From positions 434,001 to 498,000 of the forward strand of contig NW_020290002.1 in assembly GCF_003144195.1 (NCBI RefSeq): a DNA stretch of 64,000 bases, written 5' to 3'. The position numbers and the translations under genes are program-made. Below are positions 1 to 11,700 of the stretch, one piece after another (position 1 is the stretch's first letter; each line of letters begins with the position of its first letter). A model generated the notes under the pieces. That model was not told the DNA's origin. It saw nothing but the letters and a program-made list of their open reading frames with translations, and did no database searches. The stretch comes from Ceraceosorus guamensis (Eukaryota > Basidiomycota > Exobasidiomycetes > Ceraceosorales > Ceraceosoraceae).

Positions 1-1011
1 TGTTAAGTGTAAGGGCAGCCTCGTACTGTATGTGCCGGACTCATGCATCGCCTAGAACTTACCTTGAGATGATATGTCCTCCACTCTACGATGCCACCCA
101 TCTTGTCATTGGGTGGACTGGTCTGCCAAAAGCCGAATTCTTGCGCCATCCAATTGCTGCGACTGGCAATGAGAGGCCTGACTGAACGCTGCAGCGAGTT
201 CCAGACCTTTGCGAAGCAGTGAGGTGTGAGTATCAGCAATAGTAAGCGTAAGAGGCGTTCTGAGGAAAAGTTTGAGTGACTCACCTCGGACTGGGCGAGG
301 GCCTTGGTAGATGCATCATATCCCGCATAGCCATCAAATTCCCAAACCATATCTGCATAACGAGCGCAGTCATGAGTTGACGTGAGACGAGCGATGCCAT
401 AGGTAAGAGCGACGGGAGAAAGCGCTCATTTGAAAGGCAGAGAGCGCATGCAAGACTGTGATGGGTGGGAAGTTTGCGGCAGACTGAAGCTACTCACAGA
501 AAGTCTCGAGATCGCCCACAACAACTTCCCAAGCTCCAACCAAGCGCGCCCCAAGGGATGGATCGGAGGCAATCTTTGGCAGATGCTCTGCAAGTACCTT
601 CTTGTATTCCTCGACGTGTGCTGGCTGGACAGCCACGCGAGAGATCTCGTGCACGTACTTGTTCCTGCCCACCGCTGTGCTGTGAGACTGCGCAGTCATG
701 CCCTCGCCGCGAGCTGTGTCGGAGCCGTGCAGCAAAGACTGGAAGAAGTGGGGGTGATTGGGCAGCGAGATGATGGCAACGTCAGAATGGCCGCTCCTCG
801 ATGCAAGGCAAGCTTGTATTTCATTCACCTTGAAGAGGCCTTGCCTAGGCTCGGCATCCTGCTTTCGGCTAACGGGGGTTACGTTGTAGCCTCTAGCTTG
901 AAGTTGAGGAGCATTCCGGGCAGCGAGCTCGGCGCGGAGCGGTGAGCCTAGAAGCTTGAATTGCGAGCTTGCAAGCCTTCGAGGGAGGGTTGATGCTAGC
1001 GAGAGGGCCAT
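1..1011 (-). CDS. NIPSNAP family mitochondrial protein (3' end outside window)
   Basis: NIPSNAP proteins are mitochondrial, ferredoxin-like-fold proteins tied to vesicle/mitophagy functions; the biochemical role is unsettled. Exons on the minus strand read 829-1011, 498-738, 285-352 and 63-206; the next junction near base 25 is unclear and the gene runs off the left edge. The start at 1011 gives an N-terminus rich in Arg, Ser and Ala without acidic residues (MALSLASTLPRRLASS), a likely mitochondrial presequence. Family signatures follow in order: KYVHEI, VEEYKKVL, LGARLVGAWE, VWEFDGYAGYD and EFGFWQTSPPN...EWRTYHLK. All four exon joins keep frame with GT-AG borders. Divergent from VPS29, about 0.8 kb away. 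Family call firm; localisation inferred. Confidence 0.85.
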
Positions 1012-1818
1012 ACTGGTCACCCTCTGGGAGAAGCCGAGGGAGATGAAGCGGTGGGCACTGGAGCAGCAGCTGGCAGTCGGTGCGCCTTGACGTGCGCTTG
1101 TATTGGACTTGACTCAAGCTGGCGAGCTTCTCCTGAGAATGCAGAGGAGCCGTGGCACAAGCGGACAAGTGTATATGGTGGTGCTCCAGTCGATCGAGAT
1201 CTCGTCTGAGCCGCTGGACCGTCTCACTGCCCCACGTACCTCTCTGTATGCTCTATGTGCTCGAGCGGGTGAAGCACTGCGCCACGAAGCGCGCTCTGCA
1301 AGCAGAAGCAGCAGCAGTCACGCAGCAGCAGCTACTGATGCTGCCCCGCATCCAGATCTTGAGGCGCGCACGGACATCTTTCCCGAACATGGAAACGTGA
1401 CACTCGACGCGATCGGTCCAAGAGAGTCGTGCGTGAGTCTTGAGTCTCCATGCATGCTATGAATTAAGAATCTGCTACGTGGTCAGGAGTCGTGCTCATA
1501 TTCATGCCCACCTCCGCCTTCTTGCCTCCACCATGCTTGTGATCGGCGAGCCTCTGCTTCGCTTGCACGCGCATCGAGCGGCCCCGACCATAGCCCCAAC
1601 ACCTAGCGAGGTTTGAGTGATGTGGCAGCATTGATCGCATACATTATTGGTGCAGTCGAGATCTAGCGACACCGCAGTCTCAGCCCCTTGCAGCATCTGA
1701 AGCCTCGTCGACCAAGGACCGCTCAAGGGCCGTCCCGACTTGACCGAAGCCAGATCAAGCCCTCATCGAACCAAAGTACGCGTCCCACGGCCGTTCTGCC
1801 TCGACTCCTCGTGCGAAG
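1012..1818. other. Intergenic, divergent NIPSNAP / VPS29 spacer
   Basis: Non-coding spacer between two divergent starts, presumably holding both promoters. A CAG-rich stretch lies near 1300-1335. No TATA box, RNA gene or conserved ORF was recognised. Confidence 0.5.
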
Positions 1819-2953
1819 ATGCTCGTCTTGGTCATTGGTGAGCTCCATCGGCTCAGGATACACTGCTCGCGCATAAGCTCAACCTCTTTAATGCCATATT
1901 TCCTCGCAGGCGACTTGCACCTCCCGCACAGAGCGCACGATTTGCCGAGCAAGTTCAGAAAGCTCTTGGTGCCGGGAAAGATACAGCAGATCATCTGCAC
2001 TGGGAATGTGTGCGATAAGGATACGTACGATTACTTGAGGACGCTGGCAGCGGACGTGCACGTTGTCAAGGGTGACTGGGACGAGGTGAGTCGTCCAATT
2101 AGTGCGCTGCAAATGGTGACCGAGAGCGACGTCACTTCGAAGCCAACATGGAAGGTCGTTACATAAGAGGTAGCTCACCACGAGCTTCCGTGGTCGCTCC
2201 TACTCGCAGAATCCGCACTTTCCCACCTCGCTTCTGTTGCACCATCCACCGCTCCGCATCGGCGTGCTGCACGGACACCAAGTCGTACCTGCTGGAGATG
2301 CGGATGCCCTTGCGGGCGTAGCTCGGGCGATGGATGCCGACATTCTTTTATCAGGCCACACGCATCGTTTCGAGGCTTTTGAGACAGAAGGCAGATTCTT
2401 CATCAACCCTGGCAGCGCCACTGGTGCATGGAGCGCCGTCTGGCCACTGATGAAGGAGGAGCCTGAGAAGGCCCGCGAAGCTTCCGAGGCAGAGCAAGAG
2501 AAGAAAGCAGATGCTAAGGAGGAGGAGGAGGCAACTAAGAAGTCCCCTGAGGGCGATGCGGCACAGCAGACGAAGACTGAAGTCACGCAAGAGACGCAGA
2601 AGGACGCGGCGGACAGGAAAACCACATCAGAGGATGTGAAAGAGGACGGGTCAGAGACAGGTGCAGAGGCAAAGTCGGGGGATGACGATGATGACGATGA
2701 AGAGGAGAAGGAGCCTCCCGTAGAGCCAACTGCGGCGCCAGATCCTACGCCAAGCTTCGCTCGTGAGTCGACCGGCTTCGCTAACGCCTCAGACGTGTGA
2801 TCTGACACAAAGACATCTCCTTCACTTTCAGTTTTGGATATACAAGGCGCTGTAGTAGTCACGTACGTCTATCAGCTTATAGATGGAGAGGTCAAGGTGG
2901 AGAAGATTGAGTACCGCAAGGCGATTAATAACGGACCAGACTTTCGGTATTGA
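1819..2953 (+). CDS. VPS29: Retromer subunit VPS29 with acidic insertion
   Basis: VPS29 is the metallophosphoesterase-fold subunit of the retromer cargo-sorting complex, acting on endosomes for endosome-to-Golgi recycling. Exons 1819-1837, 1910-2085, 2210-2762 and 2832-2953 give 289 aa. The sequence is close to animal VPS29: [74 protein letters not shown], and the terminal [21 protein letters not shown]. The first intron interrupts the codon for Gly in IGDLH. Human VPS29 is 182 aa; the excess is mostly an insert of about 105 residues (roughly 146-250), rich in Glu, Asp and Lys and ending in a D/E run, placed in the loop before the last two strands. Identity is very secure. Confidence 0.96.
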
Positions 2954-4239
2954 GGGCCGCGTCTCAGTGTCGATGGCATACGGCACATGCTTTGCAGTCG
3001 ACTTGCGACCTTTTTGTAACTGTCTCATAATCAAATCACGCTTGCGGGTTGACAGAGACGAGGCGCGGAAATGGCTCGCCTCTCTCTCCGATGTGTGTCC
3101 ACCGCTCACAAGTGACGGAGCCGTCGTCGGTTCGCGCGGCGTCATTCTTCATCCCCTGCGTAGAGTCTGATGGACAGCAAGGGCAGACGTCTTTGACCTC
3201 AGGGCAGCCCGAGCTTTGGTTGTGTGAATGTCCTGGCTGCTGGCTTTTTACGCCATCCAATCATTGAATCGACCTGCTGCATGGAGCGAACAGCCATGCA
3301 GAGCGTTAGGCAGACGTTGATTTAGCGCAGCCAACGGCACGATCGCCCGCGCCACGGCGGGCTGCTGAAAGAAGAATTTGAAGCTTTCTTTTGCATGCAA
3401 GCAGCAGCAACACGCAACAGGCGAACGCTACGTGCGCGCAGCGTGTTTGCCTCGCCCGCAGCGGAGCCCCTGCCACAGCATCCAGAATTCTACGCGCCCA
3501 AATTAGGAGCAAGTCAAAAGTACAATTCACTTTTGACGTAACTAAAAGCTGCGCTACATGTCTTCAAGTGCATGCGCGTCCGAGGCGTTGAGAGATTTTA
3601 TAAGCAGCAATCCAAAATCGCCGCTCTACCAATACACCGGCCATTCAAGGTTAATCTTGATTTGATGCCTGTCGTCTCCTGAGCGAGGCGCTGGGACGCG
3701 TCGGTTGAGACAATTTCAAGACGGGCTGATAGCTGGCGAGAGGAACGCGGGGGCCTGCGGGTGAAAGGCGTCAACAACCACAACAAGCGTGTGATCAACC
3801 CGTAGCCGACATCCTCGACTATTACCATCATTACCCTCCCCAGGATGTCCTTGCTTCACCATTGTCTAGTAATACTAGCACCAGCACTCTGAACAGCGCT
3901 TTGCTAGACCCTTTGCGTGCTCTATCCCACACCGACTAGTTGAGCGCCGCGCCGCACCAAGCTTCATCTTCTCTCCGTTGCTTGCAGTGCAACGATCGCA
4001 GATCCACGCTCTTTTACAGGTCCTCGTCCATATCTACACCATCTTCTCTCAACCTCACCATTCCAACGCATCCATCAATCAGCCCGCCATCCTTTGCTGG
4101 TTCCAGTGCAGCTTCGATTGCTTGTCACTATCATCCCACCCCGTGCTTGCGTCTATCTTGACCACCTTCCTGCTAATCGCGACAGACCTCGCGCGTGGCT
4201 TCTCACAACACGTGAACCCCAGCGTCCGCAAAACACACC
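2954..4239. other. Intergenic spacer between VPS29 and RAX1-like gene
   Basis: About 1.3 kb without a supported gene. The last 200 bases before the next start are pyrimidine-rich (for example around 4010-4180), as expected for a promoter and 5' UTR. Short ORFs here have no recognisable domains. Confidence 0.5.
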
Positions 4240-5535
4240 ATGGCAACCGAAAAGCAACCGCCGCGCGAGGGACCTAGGGAGACGCCGTCCCCCTCTGGCC
4301 AACGCACCCTATCCCTGTCATCTTCAGCCTCACGCAAGCGACTGCCGACCCTAGCAGAGGTCTTGGCTCGACGAACTTTGCCTCCTGTCGACCTGTACTG
4401 CTACTATCTGTTCCTGCAACGGGAAGGTAGCGAGGACAGCCTCGACTTCTGGCTTGACGTGCAGCAGCATGAAAATCTTTGCCGCGCTTACTTCAAAGAT
4501 CTGAAACGTACCGGGGTGGATGTGCGCGATGATTGGCCTGGATACTACAGGGAGGCGCGTCAAAGGGGAAGCATCTATAATCGAGTCAACGGCATAGAGC
4601 AGAGGGGCAGCATGGATGATAAGGAAGAACCGTGGGACCAGCCGGGATGGGAAGCGGACGGTGGCGAGCTCCACAGGTCTGGCCCTCAGGGTTTCGGCGA
4701 GCGTGCGCCTGGAGCTGACGGGCAGGGCGACATTGGATCTGAGAGGCCTCAGAGCGGTGAGAATCAGGACGAAACGAGATCGCAACGCAGGAGCAACCTC
4801 GCGAAGAGGGCAAGCGTTGCACCTACCGTTCTCGCTAGGAATACGGCAATCAGCAGAGTGGACTTGATCGCGTCGGCAGAGCGCATATATGCGAGGTACC
4901 TGTTACCCGGAAGCGAGAAGGAGATCTACCTCCCACCTCAACTGCGCATTCCACACTTTCCCATCTCGAGCACTCAACTGCCTCACCCACACGACGAGGA
5001 GCAGCAACGAGCTCTTGCACGCGTGCCGGACATGTTTCACTCGCAGAAAGAGTAAGTCACAGTCACTCCCTTGCGTCTGCTTTAGTCTGATCGCATTTGC
5101 TTCGTCGTCCGTAGGTACGTCTTCCGCACCATGGAAGCAGACGTATTCCCCCGCTTCCTGCGACACAAAGCCTTTGGCAATTTGACACCCATCTCTGCGC
5201 TGGTGCGCCTGAGCTTGGGTCTGCTGGCGCTCTGGGCAGGTCTGGCAACGGGTTTCAGCTTCATCTTCCTGGACGTCGGCCACGTCAAGCGACTCTGGGT
5301 CATCCTACCATTCAGCGTCGCCATCATCTTGATCATGTCGCATCAGTACGAGCTCGATCCCTTTTTGGTCATCGCGATGAGGAGCGAAACGACGCCATTC
5401 CACCTCATCAAGGTCAAGGAGCCCTACGTCAAGCGGCTGCTCAGAAAGAGGGCTGCAGGCGTCCTACTCCTCGTAATTCTGATTGTCGCTGCTCTTACCG
5501 TCATTTTCACGCTTGTGCCTGGTCACAGACTGTAA
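4240..5535 (+). CDS. RAX1: RAX1-like RGS-domain membrane protein
   Basis: Rax1 is a membrane protein that in yeasts marks old poles and bud sites for polarity selection. Exons 4240-5051 and 5115-5535 give 410 aa; the intron splits the codon of Glu in KEYVFR. Residues about 34-95 (LPTLAEVLARRTLPPVDLYCYYLFL...DSLDFWLDVQQHENL) start an RGS-like fold that is interrupted by a charged, low-complexity stretch and resumes at ERIYARYLLPGSEKEIYLP and FRTMEADVFPRFLRHKAFGN. The C-terminal part holds three hydrophobic segments (SLGLLALWAGLATGFSFIFL; LWVILPFSVAIILIM; GVLLLVILIVAALTVIFTLV). RGS followed by membrane segments is the Rax1 layout. No catalytic assignment is made; G-protein activity is not implied. 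Orthology inferred from layout. Confidence 0.8.
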
Positions 5536-6112
5536 AGACTTCGCACCTGGACTTGCCTCCGTGGAAGGCGATATACAGCGCCGCCGAGATCTTCAATCTT
5601 TTCTTTCAAGTCCTCCCCACTCTCTTTCAATTAGTTTCTTTTACTTTCCCGCCGCGTCTCTGATTTTGAGGTGGGCCGACGATCGCTATGCGCTATCGTG
5701 TGCAGCATGCCTTGATGGCTCTGAGCTCGGTAGCGCATTCTGCGGTCACGATGTTCGTACAGGACGGCTACCGTGCTACGCTGCTCGAGCCACTCTCCTC
5801 TCTCTTCTCTACCATCTTGAATCCCGCCAAAACTTTGTTAGGTCGCACTGCGCACGTCTCCGGAGCTGTCTCTCAGCTCCCTGTAATACCCATCGGTCGC
5901 CTTGCTAGCAGTGTGTGTGCCAACTACCGTTCCGAGCAGGATCGCAGCTCGCTTTTTCGGGCTCAAGGGTCACATTCGGGAGTATCACGGCTCGGAAGGC
6001 AATTTGAATGTGTTTCATCATTGCGAAGCGAATTTCTTCCCAGCGTTTCGTTTAGTCTACTGTTCGTGTCCGTCGTTTTTCTAACGGCCTAGTCACGAGG
6101 AGAAGAATTTGC
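5536..6112. other. Convergent spacer, RAX1-like / TMEM205-like
   Basis: About 580 bases between two convergent genes, holding both 3' UTRs. It is pyrimidine-rich around 5590-5660. A 134-codon ORF (5688-6092) has no recognisable family and I do not call it a gene. Confidence 0.45.
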
Positions 6113-7073
6113 TCAACCCAATCTCTTGAGTGCGGCCTCGGAGAAGCCGTAGCGGGCGAGCCACTAAAGAGGAAAAGGAAAGAAGAAAAGGATCGTGGGG
6201 CATCAGCGAGATTCCGATGAAAGCTGGCGACTGACTGTTGTACTTACCAAGCCGTGGAAGACGAGGCCGCCGAAGGCAGCCAGGCTGAGGCCAGCGCTCA
6301 GGCTGTGAGAAGCGATGAACTCCTTGGACAGAGTCTTGAGCTTGTCAGAGGCCTGTCGCGAGGAGAGTAGGGATGTGTGTCAGTCTTCCTTGTCCGCCTT
6401 ACGCGCGCGCAAATCCAAGACTGCTGGACGTACAGTGGGGTCATCAGCCTCCTTGCCCTCGGCGCGCTCTTGGCGGTGGCGATCCCTCATGAGCTTGGTG
6501 GTGGCGGGGTAGACGATGAAAAGGTTGGCAAGGTTCAGACCGATCGTGGTTCCAAGAGTCAATGCGACGTAAGTAGCGCGGTCAAGAATATCGAAACCGG
6601 TGTGCTTGATGAAGGGATAGTCGCGCAGGTGAGAGTAGAGCAGGACACCGCCGGCACCAGCTTGGAGGGTGAAGAAGGCGGGCAGCGAAGCAGCCTGCAA
6701 GAACGAGAACTCAAGCATGAGCATGGCGATTCTCGCCAGAGCCAATGGTGTGCGCATACACTCACCTGCAACTCCCCGAAAGACTTGCGTGGCAAGGTGC
6801 TGTAAGCGATGGGAGCGCTGATGAAGTTTTGCCAGACGGCTGTACCGAATGCGGCGCCCCAAGCCAGCAGCGTGAAGGTGCGAGCATCAGGGGTGATGAG
6901 CGAGCGAGCGAGGCCCTGCAAGTGGATTGCTCATGTCAGCGAACACTTCATTCAAGCGTTTGTATCGTACGCTCGGCAGTGTCCAGGCGCTCTGTGAAGC
7001 CAAGCGACAGACATCTACTCACGAGGCCAACGCGGGAGGTGTTGTCAGTCTTGAGCTCAGCAGCGGAGACCAT
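6113..7073 (-). CDS. TMEM205-like (DUF4149) membrane protein
   Basis: Small multi-pass membrane protein of the TMEM205/DUF4149 family; its function in fungi is unknown. Exons on the minus strand: 7023-7073, 6766-6915, 6434-6694, 6248-6352 and 6113-6163, giving 205 aa, with every join phase 0 and GT-AG. Hydrophobic segments occur around TFTLLAWGAAFGTAVWQNFI, AASLPAFFTLQAGAGGVLLY, ATYVALTLGTTIGLNLANLF and LSAGLSLAAFGGLVFHGL. The family signature is the NLANLF...PATTKLMRDRHRQE region, followed by a short acidic loop and the last membrane segment. The short final exon encodes WLARYGFSEAALKRLG. Four introns in a 205-codon gene show how intron-dense this genome is. Family call good; membrane location inferred from hydropathy. 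Confidence 0.85.
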
Positions 7074-8106
7074 CTTGGGCGAAGGGTTGAAGACTTTGTG
7101 AGTGGGGATCACAAGTCTAAGGGATATGAAGATGTGTGTGGTGTGGAACAATCAAGAAAGGAGCAGGGTCGATGAGGCGAAGTTGGCTTGCTTAGGGTCT
7201 GGTGCACCGTGATGCTGCTGCTGCTACCTCCTCCTCCTTCTCATGGGCAGCCGCTTTGTATAGCACGCAAGCCGTCTGCCGGGGACGCCTTGCCAAGCGG
7301 GCGTACGCTGGCGTCAGCGGGCGTCAGCGGTCAACCGCCCTTCCTTCGCTCCGCCATCCGGCCTTTGCCTGAAGAGGGCGGCCGCCTTCCCAAACCGCGG
7401 GGAAAGCTCGAGGCTGGGCGGGCTGCGATCACAGCAGCTCGATCTCTGTCGTCCCTGCTGTGTAGCTGTGTATACTCGTGACTTCACGGCTGTTGTTGTG
7501 GCTTAGCATAGCTGCATACGAATGCCCAAAACGGCGGAGACACAAGCGTGTAGGCTCGTGCGGGGTGCGTGCCCTCGTGCAGTCGTGAGTGCACCCTGGC
7601 TGACGTCATGAAGCTCGTCACGCGCCGATCTGCGTGCAGCGCAACGAGGGCGCATCACGTGCCACCACAAAAGACGCATTCATGTACCGCGACTCACGTG
7701 CTTTCTTGACTTTTAACCTTTGCCTGCGCGGCTCTCCACAGCGCCATGGCATACGCTCACGGACCAGACCACGACTCTAGCCTCGTCTACGACCGACCTG
7801 GCACTCGTCATTCTCATTCAAGAGTATATACTGTTTGACTGTGAAAGCCCAACGCTAGATCCACGCATCTTCAATGCCTTCTCCCTACTGAATTTACAAA
7901 CGTCCTCGGCGTGGCGCGCAGCTGCAACAATCTTCGTCCTTGGGTTTGTGAGCCAGGCTTACGCCTGTCTCGGGCACCGATTTCACTTTCGCTTCTTCTG
8001 ACCTCTTGACTTGTCCGGTGTCGCCCGTCTGGTGCGCTCCAGAAACTCGGTCTTGCCTTCGAGACAACAGACAAGAGCTCTCAAGCTCTCGGCGTGTACA
8101 GTCAGG
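7074..8106. other. Divergent intergenic region with CRE-like site
   Basis: One kilobase between divergent TMEM205-like and GNAT genes. It contains a perfect TGACGTCA palindrome at 7601-7608 (listed separately), CACGTG at about 7656 and 7695, and GAGTATATACTG near 7810. No RNA gene or conserved ORF recognised. Confidence 0.5.
7601..7608. promoter_or_regulatory. Candidate CRE/ATF (bZIP) site
   Basis: The 8-base palindrome TGACGTCA is the consensus bound by CREB/ATF-type bZIP factors such as fungal Atf1. It lies 528 bases upstream of the minus-strand TMEM205-like start and about 500 bases upstream of the GNAT start. Single match, so functional relevance is only inferred; such 8-mers also occur by chance. 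Confidence 0.3.
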
Positions 8107-8733
8107 ATGGCAAGCATGAGGCACGAGCTGCTCATCCTTGACAAGGTACCCGAGGGGGCAGGTGAGGCGGTGAGAGCTGCCTTGGATGATTGCAGCAAGC
8201 AGCAGTAAGTGTCAGGTCCATGCGCGGGCTTGTACATCGCGGAGTCGACCGTTTCTGAAGCGGCGGGCGCTGCGCGGACCGCTACCGCCACACCACCTTG
8301 TCAGCGGCTTCATCTACGACGTTGTCCCCTTCTTTGTGGGACTTCACGAACAAGATGACCAAGGAGTACCGATATCAACGAAATATTCTGCCGGATGTAC
8401 TGGACACTGTGAGTTGCAGCGCTGGCCAAGGCTTGCCCAGATGATGACATCCTCGCTGACTGCACCAGGATGATTTTCCAAGCTGCCGGTGGGGTTCTCA
8501 AAGTCAAGCTTCTTTGGGTTGATGATAAGCATCGAGGCAGCGGGCTCGGACGTGAGATCATGACAGCGGTAGACGCGCTCGGCCGCAAGCGCGGGGCAAC
8601 GTTTGCGACGGTGAACACATTCAGCTTCCAAGCTGAGGGCTTCTACAAGAAGTGCGGCTACGACGTCCTGTATCGAGTGCCGGGCTGCTTTGATGGCTCA
8701 GTCGAGAAGATTTTCTTGGGCAAGAAACTGTGA
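8107..8733 (+). CDS. GNAT-family N-acetyltransferase
   Basis: GNAT enzymes transfer acetyl groups from acetyl-CoA to amines. The C-terminal exon (to 8733) is diagnostic: LKVKLLWVDDKHRGSGLG contains the acetyl-CoA pyrophosphate-binding RGxGxG-type loop (RGSGLG), followed by ATVNTFSFQAEGFYKKCGYDVL, the conserved strand-helix of this subgroup. Exon 1 is 8107-8204 (MASMRHELLILDKVPEG...) and exon 2 starts at 8305 (GFIYDVVPFFVGLHEQDDQG). The second junction is unresolved: the strong GTGAGT donor at 8409 is in frame with the last exon only if the acceptor is at 8440, an intron of just 32 nt; the better-looking acceptor ending at 8468 would shift frame. With the short intron the protein is 164 aa, a normal length for the family. 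Substrate unknown. Confidence 0.7.
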
Positions 8734-11700
8734 GATTCAGAGCAAACGACTTGTAGGCAGTATTTTGCAAAGCATGCGACCCTTCTCGCTCGTCCGGCAT
8801 GTGCTGGCCACCGCACTTCTCCTTTGTATGCCAGTATCACTTTGCTGGAGAGGAAGGTGGAAGCAGAGCCTTGCGCGTCCCTCGTTGCACGATGCACCGC
8901 ACGCAGGGCAGCGGGCCTCAAGATGACGATCACAAATCCGTATCTTTGTGCGCACGCACTCCGGAGCGGCCCCACGCTGAGCGTCGCGCGCTAGAAGAAC
9001 TGGGTTATGCAACTCAACGCAAAGCGAGGACCCGAGTTGAGCGGGCAACCGAATTTGGAATAACATAGGCCCGCCTCGCACTTTAGAAGCAGGGGTTAAA
9101 TTGGAGCGGAAGATACGGATGGATATCCGTATCGAGCTTGCGTGAGTGGAGGGGCGGCGCAGTGAGCTTGTGATCCTGTTCATGGATACCTCATCGCCAG
9201 CTATTGTTCAACGCTGCCAGAAGAACAAAGGCGAGCTGAAAGCTTTGCTAGCAAGAGGGGCCCGCTCCTGCCGCGTCGGTCTAACCTTATCCAGCACAGC
9301 AGATGTTGTAGCGCGCAGGACCCGCAGTCGGTGGAGGTGGGCGGTGCGTCATGCTGGCAGTCACGAGTCCAGAAGAGTCGAGCGTAGCTCTTCAAATGAA
9401 GGCAAGGATCATGCTCGAGCTCCGCTTTGTGCTCCGCTTTCAGCTTCGGACGCGGGCCGGCGGGAAAGCTGCATGCACGTGCACAATGTGAATGAGGAAG
9501 GAAGCCCGCGCGTCGCTGCTACTACTACTCAAGACTCATGACTCCCAAACCTGTCGACTCACACCAGACTCCACAGCAGCTAGGCTCGCAGGAAGCAAGT
9601 GACGATGCAAACAGGACTTTGTGCACACTCGTGACTTTGGCCGGAAAGCTTACAACGCGGGTGAAAAGCGGCGTATCTAGCAGCATCATGCGGGAACAAG
9701 ATTGCAGACGCAGCGAAAGGTGCTTGCCGGCGCTTCTGCCGGCACTTTGCAGGAAGGATCTTTGCTATCTGTGATGGATGCTGCGTGCGTGTGCGTACTG
9801 TTGCAGTTGTGTCCGCACAGACTCATCAGTCAGTCTGCGAGCGCGTTCTGCACTTCCATTCGATCGACACCGTGCGCGCGACCGCAACGTGCAGCTTGCT
9901 TCCAAGGCTTCACTACTATAACATTCGTGATTTGTGGTTATTTATGATCTGCGCTCTTTCTGCGGATACAGTCATCATGGATCCAAAGTGACAGGGCCGG
10001 CTTCGTGCGCTCGACCGACCGACCACATGGGCTTCGCGCCCACGACGGCGCCTGGCGCCTTCTGGGACGCTTCCACGGCAGTAGCTTGGCCGCAAGCGAC
10101 GCCCTAGAAATTGCGCCCGCAGGCTGAGATGGATGGGTGCGGGCGCAGCTGCCATGTGATGCCCATGCGAACCGCCGGCTCGTACGCCTTGTCGCGATCG
10201 AGCGTGCGCGGTGGCTCCTGTAGCCAATGAACACTCTCACAACCATCCTTATCTCCACATTTGTGAAGCAGAGCGCGGCTCAAATTTCGCGTGCGTGAGC
10301 GTGTGTCGAGCAAGCCAGGTGGCCTTGGTCGTATCGCAGGTCAAGTCGTGAGTGGACGCGAGTCGCAGAGATAGCCCCGCTGCTCCCTTCACACGGTCGC
10401 CGGAGATCTTCGCGGGAAGAGCAGCACAGACGGATCATCCGACGCTTCGCTGCAATGAAAGCTTGTGGGTCTTTCTTTGACCACAGTCACAGTACAGACT
10501 ATGCGACTGTGTCATGCCCACGATGACCTTGCACGTACGGACCGGACGTACTTTTTTGATGGGTGCGGTGCGGTGCTGTGCAGCGTCAGAGCGCGGAGTA
10601 GCACGCAAGAGGGCAATCAAAGAAGGCTCAGCCAGCTTTGGAGCACGACGCACGGCTGTTAGGCCGGCGCAGGAGAGAGCGGCATGCTGCATGCGCGTTC
10701 CCCGCTATTCGATCTTATCCGCCGGCTAACTTCCAGCTACAGGGTGAGGGACAGCAGCACAGGCACCAGTACAGCAGTCGCAGTAGCGGCCCCACCACCT
10801 CCCTCTACAGTATTGCAGATCCGACACACGCCGTCTCTCTCCTCTTCTTCCCACTACATTGTTCGCGCACAAACTTTGTTTGCAACAAAAAGCACACAAT
10901 CTTCCGTGCGTAATTTGCAAGTCTAAAGTGGTCACCCACATTCGTGAGTGTGCATCGGGCTAGCGGCTCGCGCTAGCTATGGGACTCCGACACAAGGCAG
11001 CAGAGCCTTATCGCTGAATCGTGTCCCACCCTACACACTCCACCCACGGCCATCCGTCCGTCTCACCCGGGCTTCAAAGTGCGACAGGGCAACGCGATGC
11101 TCGCAAAATCGCCCGCCCTCCCCCAAGCCGAGACTGCGCTAGCTCAACACCGCTTCCACCTCAGTCGATGGATGGTGGCGAGCCATACACAGGCGGCACT
11201 GCGACGGCACATCCATATTCGAGTGAAGAGGTCGGCAATTACGCTGTGCTGCTACGTCATGTCCAGCGATGACAGAAGGTCTCGCTTCGTCTCGTCCGGG
11301 CTGGGCTAAGCTCCTTCGCGAAGTGCCTTGACCACCGAGCGGTAGCTGGCTGGTAAGATCGCAGTCGTCATTTTGAATTTGATGGTCGTGGTTGCGTTCT
11401 CCTGCAGGGTGATCTCTATGACCGCACTAGCGCGAAGCAGCTTGCTGGTGGACAGCGCCCCGGATGAGCCCAACGAAGGTTGACACAAGGACTACGTGAG
11501 TCGAGGACCGTTGGCCGGCAGACGCGAGTTCGAATAGCCGGCGGCAACAGGTTCTGCTGTGCTTCTGCGCAGTGGAGGGCGTAGGTCCGTGCTAGAGGCT
11601 CCCATTGAGAGCGCTAAATGTGGAACCCGCGATAGGACCACGCTAAGACTTTAGTCGCTGCATCGGCCCTTTCTTCTCAACAGGGACCATGACGCCCTCT

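Noticed and set aside
2200-2862. Long minus-strand ORF opposite VPS29
   Set aside because: A mirror of the biased acidic codons of the VPS29 insert; product is an artefactual Ser-rich string.
5688-6092. 134-codon ORF after the RAX1-like gene
   Set aside because: Lies in a pyrimidine-rich 3' UTR between convergent genes; no recognisable family.
11306-11412. Possible last exon on the minus strand (ENATTTIKFKMTTAILPASY)
   Set aside because: Starts after an acceptor-like CAG and reads sensibly, but no upstream exon, start or family was found.
11515-11560. gagttcgaat T-loop-like string
   Set aside because: No stem pairing and no box A at tRNA distance; GCCGGC repeats around it only form a loose hairpin.
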